From positions 1-58,067 of the forward strand of contig CACFQR010000008.1 in assembly GCA_902568465.1 (NCBI GenBank): a stretch of DNA of 58,067 bases, in the 5' to 3' direction. Every line of letters begins with the position of its first letter. The stretch's first letter is position 1. The position numbers and the translations under genes are program-made. This DNA comes from an uncultured Pelagibacteraceae bacterium. GTDB taxonomy: Bacteria > Pseudomonadota > Alphaproteobacteria > Pelagibacterales > Pelagibacteraceae. Shown one piece after another: positions 1 to 8,047 of this stretch. Below the pieces are notes generated by a model. That model ran no database searches and was not told the DNA's origin. It saw nothing but the letters and a program-made list of their open reading frames with translations.

Positions 1-22
1 TTTGTTTTTAATTAAGATAAAA

Positions 23-121
23 GTCAGATAATTTTTCACACTATAAATATGCATATCTGACTTTACAAAATCACAATAGTTAAAAAAAGTGCATGTCTGA
101 GTTTCCAAAATTTCAATAGTT
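23..121 (+). promoter_or_regulatory. Direct and inverted repeats upstream of the ammonium transporter
   Basis: Two 31-base copies lie 40 bases apart, at 51-81 and 91-121, and match at 26 of 31 positions. Both contain a TCTGA core and end in CAATAGTT. An 8-base element GTCAGATA at 23-30 is the exact inverse of TATCTGAC at 54-61. The spacing, near four helical turns, and the position 50-150 bases before amt suggest binding sites for a regulator, perhaps nitrogen-responsive. The regulator is not identified. Confidence 0.5.
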
Positions 122-169
122 TTAATAAAAATTAAAATATATTTACTTAAAAATAGATAAGGAGAAATT

Positions 170-1456
170 ATGATTAAATCAAAGTTACTAATGCCATTAT
201 TTATATTAATGGTTTTAACAACGTCGAGTTACGCAGAAACAACTGTATCTGCGGAAGTTAGTTTTATATTTAATACATTCCTATTTTTAGTTTGCGGTTT
301 CCTAGTCATGTTTATGGCGGCTGGTTTTGCTATGCTAGAATCTGGGATGGTTACATCAAAAAGTGTATCTGTAATATGTGCAAAAAACATAGGTTTATTT
401 TCAATTGCTGGAATTATGTTTTGGTTGTTTGGGTATAATCTAGCTTATGGAATACCAGAAGGTGGTTTTATCGGTAAGTTTTTACCATGGTCAGACTCAA
501 GCTCAATTGAAACTGGCTATGCTGATGGCTCTGATTGGTATTTTCAGATGGTATTTTGTGCAACAACTGTTTCGATTGTTTCAGGAACTTTAGCAGAAAG
601 AATTAAATTATGGCCATTCTTTTTATTTGCAGCAATTTTATCTGGAATTTTATATCCGATTGTCATGGGATGGCAATGGGGCGGAGGGTGGCTATCTTCT
701 CTAGGCTTTTCTGACTTTGCTGGATCTACATTGGTTCATTCTACTGGGGGTGCGGCAGCATTAGCAGGAGCTATAATATTAGGCGCAAGAACTGGTAGAT
801 TTAAAAAAACAGGAGAGCCAGCACCAGTGAAACCTTTTGCAGCCTCATCAATTCCATTGGTTACGATTGGTGTATTTATTTTATGGTTAGGTTGGTTCGG
901 GTTTAACGGAGGATCTCAACTTTCGATGGGTACATTTGATGATGCGGTAGCAGTCTCAAAAATATTTATTAATACTAATCTAGCAGCTTGTGGAGGAGTT
1001 TTAGCTGCAGGGATTGTAACTAGATTAATGATTGGCAAAACAGATGTCATTCAGATGCTTAATGGTGCAATAGGTGGTTTAGTTGCGATTACAGCAGAAC
1101 CGCTAATGCCGTCTCCATTTTCGGCTATATTAATTGGTGCGGTAGGTGGAGCAATAGTTGTTTTTGGGACCAAGTTTTTACTCTCTCTAAAAATTGATGA
1201 TGTGGTAGGAGCTATTCCAGCACACTTGTTCGCAGGTATTTGGGGAACTTTAGCAGTACCACTTACAAATCCAGACACAAATTTTGGATCACAAATTTTA
1301 GGCATTATTTCAATTAATGTATTTGTATTCATAGTTTCATTTATAGTTTGGTCAATAATGAAAAATACTATGGGCATAAGATTAAGCAAAGATGCTGAAA
1401 TAAAAGGAACAGATGTTTCAGAAGTAGGTGTAATTGCCTACGCAATTAGAGATTAA
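170..1456 (+). CDS. amt: Ammonium transporter, Amt/MEP family
   Basis: This is an inner-membrane ammonium channel of 428 residues, the usual length for AmtB. A cleavable signal peptide (residues 1-22, ending SYA) is followed by about 11 hydrophobic segments. Family hallmarks visible are FAMLESG (53-59), SGTLAER near 138, and the twin pore histidines in HSTGGAAALAG (H190) and IPAHLFAG (H352). The start ATG follows a good AAGGAG Shine-Dalgarno. No PII (glnK) gene lies next to it here, so the usual glnK-amtB pairing is absent. A terminator hairpin follows, so the gene looks monocistronic. Upstream repeats may carry its control. Identification is firm; ammonium specificity over methylammonium is from the family. 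Confidence 0.96.
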   Translation: MIKSKLLMPLFILMVLTTSSYAETTVSAEVSFIFNTFLFLVCGFLVMFMAAGFAMLESGMVTSKSVSVICAKNIGLFSIAGIMFWLFGYNLAYGIPEGGFIGKFLPWSDSSSIETGYADGSDWYFQMVFCATTVSIVSGTLAERIKLWPFFLFAAILSGILYPIVMGWQWGGGWLSSLGFSDFAGSTLVHSTGGAAALAGAIILGARTGRFKKTGEPAPVKPFAASSIPLVTIGVFILWLGWFGFNGGSQLSMGTFDDAVAVSKIFINTNLAACGGVLAAGIVTRLMIGKTDVIQMLNGAIGGLVAITAEPLMPSPFSAILIGAVGGAIVVFGTKFLLSLKIDDVVGAIPAHLFAGIWGTLAVPLTNPDTNFGSQILGIISINVFVFIVSFIVWSIMKNTMGIRLSKDAEIKGTDVSEVGVIAYAIRD

Positions 1457-1495
1457 GTAATTTATTTACGTAGTATCCTCCCATAACTACTAAAT

Positions 1496-1530
1496 AAAAA
1501 ACGCGGTAACATTATTTTGTTGCCGCGTTT
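1496..1530 (+). terminator. Hairpin terminator after amt
   Basis: A 12-base stem (AAACGCGGTAAC paired with GTTGCCGCGTTT, one G-U pair) with a short AT loop is followed by a weak T-rich stretch. It separates amt from the thiamin-controlled transporter gene. Confidence 0.75.
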
Positions 1531-1587
1531 GTAATTTAAGTGTTAGTTTTATTGAATACTTAATAAAAAATTGATAACATTGTAAAG

Positions 1588-1653
1588 TTTGAGGGGTGTC
1601 CAAAAGGACTGAGATTATACTCTAGGAACCTGACTGGTAATTCAGTGAGGGAA
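1588..1653 (+). promoter_or_regulatory. TPP (thiamin pyrophosphate) riboswitch, THI element
   Basis: The conserved core is present: GGGGTG, then GGACTGAGAT, then GGAACCTGA, CTGGTAATTCAG and GTGAGGGAA. These are the pyrimidine- and pyrophosphate-sensing arms of the TPP aptamer. It sits directly before the thiV start. The last helix strand, GTGAGGG (1645-1651), lies 6 bases before the ATG, so the aptamer's own 3' strand doubles as the Shine-Dalgarno. Ligand binding would therefore block translation without a separate expression platform. Carini and colleagues described such riboswitch-thiV pairs in SAR11. Confidence 0.93.
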
Positions 1654-1657
1654 AATT

Positions 1658-3088
1658 ATGGAAAAGCAAACATTTTTTTTAGATCAAAATTTATCTTTAC
1701 TATTAATTATTTCAATTAGTTTATTATTTGCAGTAATTGGAATTTTACATTCTAGAAAATATCGAGGGCCGTCAAATTATTTAACAGCGGGAAAAAATGT
1801 AGGAACTTTTTCATTAACCACAAGCTTAACAGCATCTGCACTAGGAGCTTGGATTTTATTTGGACCTGCTTCAGCAGCTACGTGGGGAGGGGTAGGCTCT
1901 GTTATAGGCTATTCACTTGGAACGGCCTTTCCAATGATAGCACTAATTTATTTAGGAAAAAAAATTAGAAAGAGTTTTCCATCTGGAATTACTTTCACAC
2001 AGTTTATATTTTATAAAATAGGTAAAAAATTATTTAAATTTATTATTTTATTAAGTATTTTTTATATGTTTATTTTTTTATGTGCAGAAGTAACAGCAAT
2101 AGCAATGTTAATAAATTATATTTCCAACACTCCATTATGGCTAACTGCTTCAATAGTAATAGCTACTACTTTGATTTATACCTTATACGGAGGATTAAGA
2201 GCATCGATACTTACCGATAATTTGCAATTTATAATTGTTATAATCTTATTATTAATTTGTGCGCAAAATATTTTTAGCTCAAGCTTAATTTCTTATGAAA
2301 AAATTAATAATAATGCAGGTCACTTATTAAGTAGTAAATATGTTACAAACTACACAGCAGGATTAACTTTTTTTATAGCCGTGGCTGCGACAAATCTTTT
2401 TCATCAAGGAAATTGGCAAAGAGTATTTGCGGCAAAAAATTATGATGTTCTTAATAGAAGTCTCAAACTTTCTTTTTTAATAATTATTCCTATCGTTTTT
2501 TTTATGGGAATTAGTGGAATAATCGCAATTTCTGCTAATCCTGAAGTAAACCCTGATCTAGCCTTTTTTTCTATACTTCTTAAAGGTAAAACAGAATTAT
2601 TATATATGGGAGTTATTATTTTGGCGATATCATTAACGGTAAGCACAATCGATACACTTGTGAACGCGATTTCTAGTTTAATTATTGTTGATGGAAAAAA
2701 AATTAATAAAAATTTAAAATCTCCTAATGGTGTAGCAATTTTTCTATCAGCTATAGCTTTATTTATAGCTTCAAAAGGTTTTAGCATTTTATATTTGTTT
2801 CTATTAGCTGACCTTTTATGTTGTGCAGCTGTATTTCCAGTATTCTATGGATTTTATCAAAAAAATTTAAACGAAAAAAATTTAATAATATCAATTTTAT
2901 TTGGTTTAATTGCAGGTTTGCTACTTTTTCCTAGTCCAGATTTTTCAAAAAGTATTTTAGTGGGGACAATTTTACCATTTGATTTATTTCCTCAAATTTT
3001 ATCTACTTCCTTATTATTTTGGTCCTTTTTATTAGCAGCAGTTGGACCAGTAATTGTTATAATGACTTATGATTCCTTTAAAAGATGA
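1658..3088 (+). CDS. thiV: ThiV-type sodium:solute symporter, probable thiamin-precursor (HMP) uptake
   Basis: The protein has 476 residues, about 13 hydrophobic segments and the solute:sodium symporter (SSS) fold, with SLTASALGAWILFGPASA near residues 53-70 in the first helices. A TPP riboswitch immediately upstream ties it to vitamin B1. In cultured SAR11, thiV is the proposed importer of the pyrimidine precursor 4-amino-5-hydroxymethyl-2-methylpyrimidine, since these cells lack thiC. The substrate is inferred from the riboswitch and family, not seen in the protein. The 3' end overlaps the rhomboid gene by 20 bases. No other thiamin gene lies in the window. Confidence 0.88.
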   Translation: MEKQTFFLDQNLSLLLIISISLLFAVIGILHSRKYRGPSNYLTAGKNVGTFSLTTSLTASALGAWILFGPASAATWGGVGSVIGYSLGTAFPMIALIYLGKKIRKSFPSGITFTQFIFYKIGKKLFKFIILLSIFYMFIFLCAEVTAIAMLINYISNTPLWLTASIVIATTLIYTLYGGLRASILTDNLQFIIVIILLLICAQNIFSSSLISYEKINNNAGHLLSSKYVTNYTAGLTFFIAVAATNLFHQGNWQRVFAAKNYDVLNRSLKLSFLIIIPIVFFMGISGIIAISANPEVNPDLAFFSILLKGKTELLYMGVIILAISLTVSTIDTLVNAISSLIIVDGKKINKNLKSPNGVAIFLSAIALFIASKGFSILYLFLLADLLCCAAVFPVFYGFYQKNLNEKNLIISILFGLIAGLLLFPSPDFSKSILVGTILPFDLFPQILSTSLLFWSFLLAAVGPVIVIMTYDSFKR

Positions 3089-3758
3089 CAACCCAACTTC
3101 TAGCAAACCTATAGTAACGTATTTTTTAATTAGCGTTTGTGTTTTTGTTTTTCTCTTACAGCTAGGGTCTCAAAGTTATAAGACTGGACAACTTTTTTAT
3201 TCTTATGGATTGATCCCTTCTGTTTTAATGGGGCATAATCAACTGCCTATGGATCTTTATGCGGTTCCAGCGTTTGCAACTATTTTCACTTCAATGTTTA
3301 TGCATGGAGGTTTTATGCATTTAATAGGAAATATGCTTTATATGTGGATTTTTGCAGATAATATTGAAGATAATTTAGGACCATCAAAATTTTTAATTTT
3401 TTATATTTTGTCTGGCATTGGGGCTGCTATGACTCAAGTTTTAATGGATGTACAATCACAGATACCAATGGTTGGAGCTAGCGGGGCTATTGGAGGAGTA
3501 TTAGGAGCTTATTTAATTAATCATCCTAATGCTAGAGTTTTAGTTTTAATACCTTTTGGTTTCTTTAGTCAATTTTTAAAAATTAGAGCACTATACGTTT
3601 TGGGTTTTTGGTTTATCTTGCAATTTATTTCCAGTGGTGGTGGTGTTGCATATGCTGCTCACATTGGTGGTTTTGTTTCAGGAATGATTTTGATATTATT
3701 TTTTAATAAAGGTTTTAAGAAAAAAAATAAAAAAGTTTTGAAAGGACCGTGGGGATAA
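3069..3758 (+). CDS. Rhomboid family intramembrane serine protease
   Basis: A 229-residue polytopic membrane protease. It shows HGGFMHLIGNM (79-89), the GASGAIGG motif with nucleophile S138, and AAHIGGF with catalytic H198, the Ser-His dyad of rhomboids. About six to seven membrane helices are visible, with a basic C-terminal tail (FKKKNKK). It overlaps the end of thiV by 20 bases, and its stop overlaps the next ATG by one base (TAATG), so it is probably translationally coupled to the site-2 protease. Two unrelated intramembrane proteases in one unit suggests membrane-protein quality control or stress signalling. The substrate is unknown. Confidence 0.93.
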   Translation: MIPLKDDNPTSSKPIVTYFLISVCVFVFLLQLGSQSYKTGQLFYSYGLIPSVLMGHNQLPMDLYAVPAFATIFTSMFMHGGFMHLIGNMLYMWIFADNIEDNLGPSKFLIFYILSGIGAAMTQVLMDVQSQIPMVGASGAIGGVLGAYLINHPNARVLVLIPFGFFSQFLKIRALYVLGFWFILQFISSGGGVAYAAHIGGFVSGMILILFFNKGFKKKNKKVLKGPWG

Positions 3759-4864
3759 TGAATTATATAATACCTTTTATTTTTTTAATTACTATAGTTG
3801 TGTTTATTCATGAATATGGACATTACTATTTTGCTAAAAAATACGGTGTAGGAATTACTGATTTTTCCATAGGTTTTGGAAAAGAAATATTTGGATGGGA
3901 AGATAAATCTGGCACACGTTGGAAAATTTGCTGGATTCCTTTAGGTGGATATGTAAAATTTTTTGGTGATAGAAATGTTTTTAGTCAATCTGAGCAGCAG
4001 GAAATAATCAACAAATATAGTGAGGAAGATAGAAAAAAGTTATTTATATTAAAACCATTATATCAAAGATCTTTAATTGTTGCTGCTGGTCCATTAGCAA
4101 ATTTCGTTTTAGCAATAATAATTTTTATTATAATAAATATGGTATCTGGTAAAGATATGAGCCCTCCAATTATTGACCAGGTACAAGAAAATAGCCCTGC
4201 ACTTACAGCTGGCTTAAGAAAAAACGATAGAATTATATCTATAGATAACAAAAAGGTTGAAAGTATATTGCAGGTTTCAACTTTTATTAATTTATCTACT
4301 TCAGAAACTATAGAATTTGTAGTTTTTAGAAACGAACAAGAAGTATCTATATTGGTAAAACCTAATTTAGTAGATGGAAAAGACTCTTTAGGAAATTCTA
4401 CCAAAAAAAGGATAGTTGGAATTAAACTAATCCCATTAAATAACGAATTTAATAGACAGCCGCTTGGACCAAGCAAAGCAATCTTTTATTCATTTAAGGA
4501 AGTCTGGTTTGTGATAGTTACTTCTTTGAACTATCTAGGAAATATGCTTGTAGGATCTGCGGATACATCACAATTAGGTGGACCAATAAAAATAGCAAAA
4601 ATTACAGGGCAGGTAGCCGAATATGGAATTATTCCTTTTTTTAGCATAATGGCCTATATCTCAATAAGTTTAGGTTTAATAAACCTGTTTCCTATACCTA
4701 TGCTTGATGGAGGGCATTTAATGTTTTACTTGATAGAAAAAATTTTGGGTAAACCTTTGAGTCAAAAAACCCAGGAAGGTTTTTTTCGAATCGGCTTATT
4801 TTTGCTCGTTTTTTTAATGTTTTTCGTTACTTTTAACGATTTGAAAGATATTGGCCTATTTTAG
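3758..4864 (+). CDS. rseP: RseP-like site-2 zinc metalloprotease (M50)
   Basis: An intramembrane zinc protease of 368 residues from the ATG at 3758; a GTG nine bases earlier is possible but less likely. The metal site HEYGH is at residues 18-22. A PDZ domain with a GLRKNDRIISIDNKKV core follows in the middle, and the second active-site segment NLFPIPMLDGGH is near residue 310. RseP cleaves membrane-bound anti-sigma factors and remnant signal peptides. In many bacteria it sits with dxr, bamA and cdsA; here it follows a rhomboid protease instead. The family call is firm. The rseP symbol assumes orthology. Confidence 0.9.
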   Translation: MNYIIPFIFLITIVVFIHEYGHYYFAKKYGVGITDFSIGFGKEIFGWEDKSGTRWKICWIPLGGYVKFFGDRNVFSQSEQQEIINKYSEEDRKKLFILKPLYQRSLIVAAGPLANFVLAIIIFIIINMVSGKDMSPPIIDQVQENSPALTAGLRKNDRIISIDNKKVESILQVSTFINLSTSETIEFVVFRNEQEVSILVKPNLVDGKDSLGNSTKKRIVGIKLIPLNNEFNRQPLGPSKAIFYSFKEVWFVIVTSLNYLGNMLVGSADTSQLGGPIKIAKITGQVAEYGIIPFFSIMAYISISLGLINLFPIPMLDGGHLMFYLIEKILGKPLSQKTQEGFFRIGLFLLVFLMFFVTFNDLKDIGLF

Positions 4865-5018
4865 TTGACTTTTTGTTACATCCATAAAACCTAGCAAAAT
4901 CAACATTTTTTCCTCATTAACTATATATTGTGTTGATATCTTTAACATACACTAAAATTGTTGTTGATTTTGTTGATATTTATGGGAAGAGTAAAAATAC
5001 ATTAAAAAAAGGGCTAAA

Positions 5019-5294
5019 ATGAACAAAAAACAATTAATAGGAAAGATCTCTGGATCAATGAATCTTAGCAAAGCAGACGCTGAGCGTACTTTTGATGGAA
5101 TTACAGAGATAATTTTAGGCTGCCTGAAAAATGATGAGCAGGTTAAAATTGCTGGTTTTGGTACTTACAAAGTAGCTAAAAGAAAAGCAAGAGTAGGTAG
5201 AAATCCAAGAACTGGCGAACAGATACAAATAGCTGCTTCTCAAAAAGTTAAATTTTTACCGGCAAAAGCTTTAAAAGAAATGTTTAATAAATAA
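5019..5294 (+). CDS. hup: HU-family nucleoid DNA-binding protein
   Basis: A 91-residue HU/IHF-type protein with the diagnostic arm GRNPRTGEQIQIAASQKVKF and the KKQLIGKIS start of helix 1. HU dimers bend DNA and compact the nucleoid. The gene stands alone between a 150-base AT-rich leader and a strong terminator. The leader (4925-4985) repeats TGTTGATAT twice, which may be promoter or autoregulatory sequence. The PRTGE arm and length fit HU better than IHF. Confidence 0.95.
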   Translation: MNKKQLIGKISGSMNLSKADAERTFDGITEIILGCLKNDEQVKIAGFGTYKVAKRKARVGRNPRTGEQIQIAASQKVKFLPAKALKEMFNK

Positions 5295-5298
5295 ACTT

Positions 5299-5333
5299 AA
5301 AACAGCCTTTACTAATTAGGTAAGGGCTGTTTT
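5299..5333. terminator. Bidirectional hairpin terminator between hup and the glycosyltransferase-like gene
   Basis: A 14-base stem (AAAACAGCCTTTAC with GTAAGGGCTGTTTT, one G-U pair) and a 7-base loop. It has T residues on both flanks, so it can end transcription of hup on the plus strand and of the convergent gene on the minus strand. Confidence 0.82.
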
Positions 5334-5350
5334 CTTCTATTTAGCTATTA

Positions 5351-6382
5351 TTAGATTTTATTATTTTCCCAAATTTTTTCCCATTCCATATTAGGAGAAA
5401 GGCCAAAAATAGAGTTTACATTTGTACAGTGAAGAGCAACCGATGGAATTGGTGATAAGCAATATTCTTTCTGATAAATGTCATGTAGGGGCTGTTCAAA
5501 TGGATAATGCTCAAATTCACACATTGAAATAAGTTTTTCCCAATATTTATTAACTATATCTGAGCTAGTTAAGAAAGTACAAAGTGTTTCATTTACTGTT
5601 CTCCAGTGTTTTTTAGATCCGACTAAAATTTTAGAAGGTTTGATTTCAGTATATAGATAAGGATAATCAGCAGGACATAGTATTAATTCTCTATTCATTT
5701 GAGATGATATTCGTTCATATGTAAAAATCATCTCAGTAACCGCATCTTCTTGATGTAAATAGTCATCTTCAACAAAATAAATTAAATCTTTGCAGTAATC
5801 CTTAGCTAATAACAGTGATTTATAAATATTTGACATGTTTGACATCTGGTTATCAGTAACATTTTGATTTTTAGCATTTGTTTTTTTAATCTTTGTTTTA
5901 AAATCATTTATATTTAAATTAATTAACGAACTTTTGACTTCTGGTATGCTTATCAATTTTTTCATCTTGTCCTGATCATTTTTGGGAGAATTGTAATCAA
6001 CAATTATAATTTCAAAAGAAACTAATGGGAAATCTTTCTTAGCATTTTTTAAAGATTTAACAATAGAATTTAATGACCTAAGAGTATATTCTGATTTTTT
6101 TTCTTCAAATAATCTTTTTTTATTTTGTGTTAACATATTGACATTAGTGCAAGATCTAAAAATTGTTGTTAAAGAAGTAACTTTTCGGGAAATTTTTACC
6201 ACACCCAAAGGTAGTGTAATAGATTTTTTACCAGGTAAACTTAAATTTTCATTAATAGACTTTTCTTGAGTAGGTATAAAAAAATTATTTTGATCTATAA
6301 TTTCATAACCAAAAATTCTACAAATTTTTATAAAAAGTTTTTTAAAAATATTTTTTTGGTTTTCTTTTGACTGTTTTTTCAT
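5351..6382 (-). CDS. Glycosyltransferase-like protein (GT-A fold)
   Basis: A 343-residue soluble protein. After a basic N-terminal region, residues about 70-160 resemble the nucleotide-sugar half of GT-A enzymes (TIFRSCTN, then FEIIIVDYNSPKND). Around residue 205 is YFVEDDYLH, a D-x-D-like metal site. The C-terminal half has conserved-looking aromatic and cysteine residues but no domain I can name. It probably transfers a sugar to a surface glycan or lipid, but donor and acceptor are unknown. It is not in a polysaccharide cluster. It shares a bidirectional terminator with hup and is followed upstream by an unrelated membrane gene. Confidence 0.6.
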   Translation of the reverse strand: MKKQSKENQKNIFKKLFIKICRIFGYEIIDQNNFFIPTQEKSINENLSLPGKKSITLPLGVVKISRKVTSLTTIFRSCTNVNMLTQNKKRLFEEKKSEYTLRSLNSIVKSLKNAKKDFPLVSFEIIIVDYNSPKNDQDKMKKLISIPEVKSSLINLNINDFKTKIKKTNAKNQNVTDNQMSNMSNIYKSLLLAKDYCKDLIYFVEDDYLHQEDAVTEMIFTYERISSQMNRELILCPADYPYLYTEIKPSKILVGSKKHWRTVNETLCTFLTSSDIVNKYWEKLISMCEFEHYPFEQPLHDIYQKEYCLSPIPSVALHCTNVNSIFGLSPNMEWEKIWENNKI

Positions 6383-6427
6383 ATAACTTTTTAACTAATT
6401 ATAAAGATTAAAAATTTTTAATTAAAT

Positions 6428-6901
6428 TTAATCATGTATACCTAATTTTTTTGCGTAAAAAATTCTTATCATCCAGTAAATAACTAATCCCAAGGGTCCT
6501 ATGAAATAAATTAATATTAATGGGAAAAAAGCTACCTTTTTTGATATTCCATATTTAAAACCATCTCTTGCTACCCAGGAACCTAAAAAAATATTTAAAG
6601 CTAAAAAATGAAGCCAAAAAATAAGCAAAAAACTTTCTGTTGAAAATATTGTGTACAAATTATCTAAACTTAAGTACAAACTAAAAAGATTAAATATTGA
6701 TTCATCGAGTAAAAAGCTTTGATAAATTACATAAACGTAAGCTGTTGACAAAATTAAAGGTATCAATATTGAATTCACAAATACTTGCGTAATTCTAGAA
6801 TTTGGAAAAAAAATTAGCATTAACCAGAATGGCAAAATACCAAAATTTACCCACAGATAAATATTTTCAAAAGTTAAATAGGTGTTAAAATCTGCTAACA
6901 T
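6428..6901 (-). CDS. ABA4-like (DUF4281) membrane protein
   Basis: A 157-residue protein with four hydrophobic segments. The motif FLGSWVARDGFKYGI (about 105-119), followed by the segment FIGPLGLVIYWMIR, is typical of the ABA4-like family. Plant ABA4 acts in neoxanthin formation. The role of bacterial relatives is unknown, although they often accompany carotenoid or retinal genes; none are seen here. The start ATG lies 35 bases from the divergent recX start, so the two share a short promoter region. Confidence 0.72.
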   Translation of the reverse strand: MLADFNTYLTFENIYLWVNFGILPFWLMLIFFPNSRITQVFVNSILIPLILSTAYVYVIYQSFLLDESIFNLFSLYLSLDNLYTIFSTESFLLIFWLHFLALNIFLGSWVARDGFKYGISKKVAFFPLILIYFIGPLGLVIYWMIRIFYAKKLGIHD

Positions 6902-6936
6902 ATGAATTTAAATTAATAATATATTATATAAATATT

Positions 6937-7497
6937 GTGATTCCTATAATAAATAAGAAAGATTTAGAGACAACAATTGACACCCTAAGAAGTTATGCTT
7001 ATTCCTATCTTGAAAAGTATAATCCTTCAAAACAGCAATTAAGAACCTATTTGTTTAAGAAATCAATCAAAAAAAAAATAAGTATCAATAATAAAAAGGA
7101 ATTATTTAATTTAATTGATGCAGTGATTTCCTCTTTAGAAGAACAAAAATTTATCAGTGATAAATATTATTCAAATGCTAAAGCTAAAGTTTTTTTGAGA
7201 AAAGGATATTCATTAAATAAAATTAGGTACAGTTTGATTAAAAAAGGTATAAATGAAAAGTATATAAAAGATAGCATTAGCAAAATAAAAGAAGAAGAAT
7301 CTGATCCAGATTTTTTTTCTGCAATAAAGATATGCAAAAGAAGAAGAATTGGTCCCGTAAGAAGTGAAGAAAATAGAAATTTATTTTTCAAAAAAGATAT
7401 TTCAATTTTAGCAAGAGCTGGATTTAGTTATGAGGTATCCAAAAAAGTTTTAGAAATTCCTAAAGATGAATTTAAAAAGTTTTGTAAAATGATTTAG
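6937..7497 (+). CDS. recX: RecX-family regulatory protein
   Basis: A 186-residue, very basic, helical protein matching the three-helix repeat pattern of RecX: LRSYAYSYLEKYNPSKQQLRTYL at the start, then DAVISSLEEQKFISDKYYSNAKA, then RKGYSLNKIRYSLIKKGINEKYI. RecX binds the RecA filament and limits recombination. It starts with GTG and has no clear Shine-Dalgarno. Unlike in many bacteria it is not next to recA or alaS in this window. The family call rests on the repeat layout and length. Confidence 0.75.
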   Translation: MIPIINKKDLETTIDTLRSYAYSYLEKYNPSKQQLRTYLFKKSIKKKISINNKKELFNLIDAVISSLEEQKFISDKYYSNAKAKVFLRKGYSLNKIRYSLIKKGINEKYIKDSISKIKEEESDPDFFSAIKICKRRRIGPVRSEENRNLFFKKDISILARAGFSYEVSKKVLEIPKDEFKKFCKMI

Positions 7498-7510
7498 CTT
7501 TTTATATTTT

Positions 7511-7636
7511 TTACATTTTTTTTTTTTTAGAAATATAGAAGTCTAGTCTTTTTTTTAATGCTCTTTTAACGTACAAAAAGAAAAGTATACCAAATATAGC
7601 TACTGAAAGTACTATTATAGTTATTGTTTTTAACAT
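7511..7636 (-). CDS. Small single-helix membrane protein (41 residues), unknown
   Basis: The ORF starts MLKTITIIVLSVAIFGILFF, one membrane helix, and ends in a lysine-rich tail read through a run of 13 T bases. It lies just downstream of the lipoprotein gene on the same strand and converges on recX. No family is recognised. The homopolymer run near its end could be a site of slippage. The ORF is short, so it may be chance. Confidence 0.35.
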   Translation of the reverse strand: MLKTITIIVLSVAIFGILFFLYVKRALKKRLDFYISKKKKM

Positions 7637-7663
7637 CTTTCAGAAACTTGAAATTTTTTATTT

Positions 7664-7945
7664 TTATCTAACTGAGGGAATGATTTTTGTTTTCTCATTG
7701 ATACTTTTCGGGGCATAAGTTTGTTGTAAGATTTCTTTATTCACAGCTTCAAAAGCATGTTCTGTTAGTGTTTTGCCTGTGCTTTTTTTAACCATATAAT
7801 TTGCTGATTGAGTTACACCAGCTTGAATTATAGAGGCTGTGCTGAATCCAGACGCTGCTGGCCCCACTAACGCTAAAGGCGCAACAAATACACATCCAGA
7901 CAGCATTGTACCTACTGTTATTAAAAGTAGTAATCTTTTAAACAT
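7664..7945 (-). CDS. Small predicted lipoprotein
   Basis: A 93-residue protein with a lipoprotein signal peptide: MFKRLLLLITVGTMLSGC, with lipobox LSGC and the lipid-carrying cysteine at 18. The mature part begins with a glycine-alanine-rich segment that may be membrane-active (VAPLALVGPAASGFSTAS), then a short polar helix. It is probably anchored to a membrane facing the periplasm. No function can be assigned. The start ATG is preceded by GAGGGGGG, a strong Shine-Dalgarno. Confidence 0.75.
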   Translation of the reverse strand: MFKRLLLLITVGTMLSGCVFVAPLALVGPAASGFSTASIIQAGVTQSANYMVKKSTGKTLTEHAFEAVNKEILQQTYAPKSINEKTKIIPSVR

Positions 7946-8047
7946 TTACCCCCCTCAAGAGATTCTTCTAATTTATATTTTTTTGTAGGATAACTAAAGA
8001 AAAAAAAGGAAGTCCAAGAAATAGTTAATTCAACCTACACTAGAATA

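Noticed and set aside
7500-7530. Regulatory poly-T tract
   Set aside because: The run of 13 T lies at the end of a short ORF and between converging genes; nothing shows a function beyond a loose terminator.
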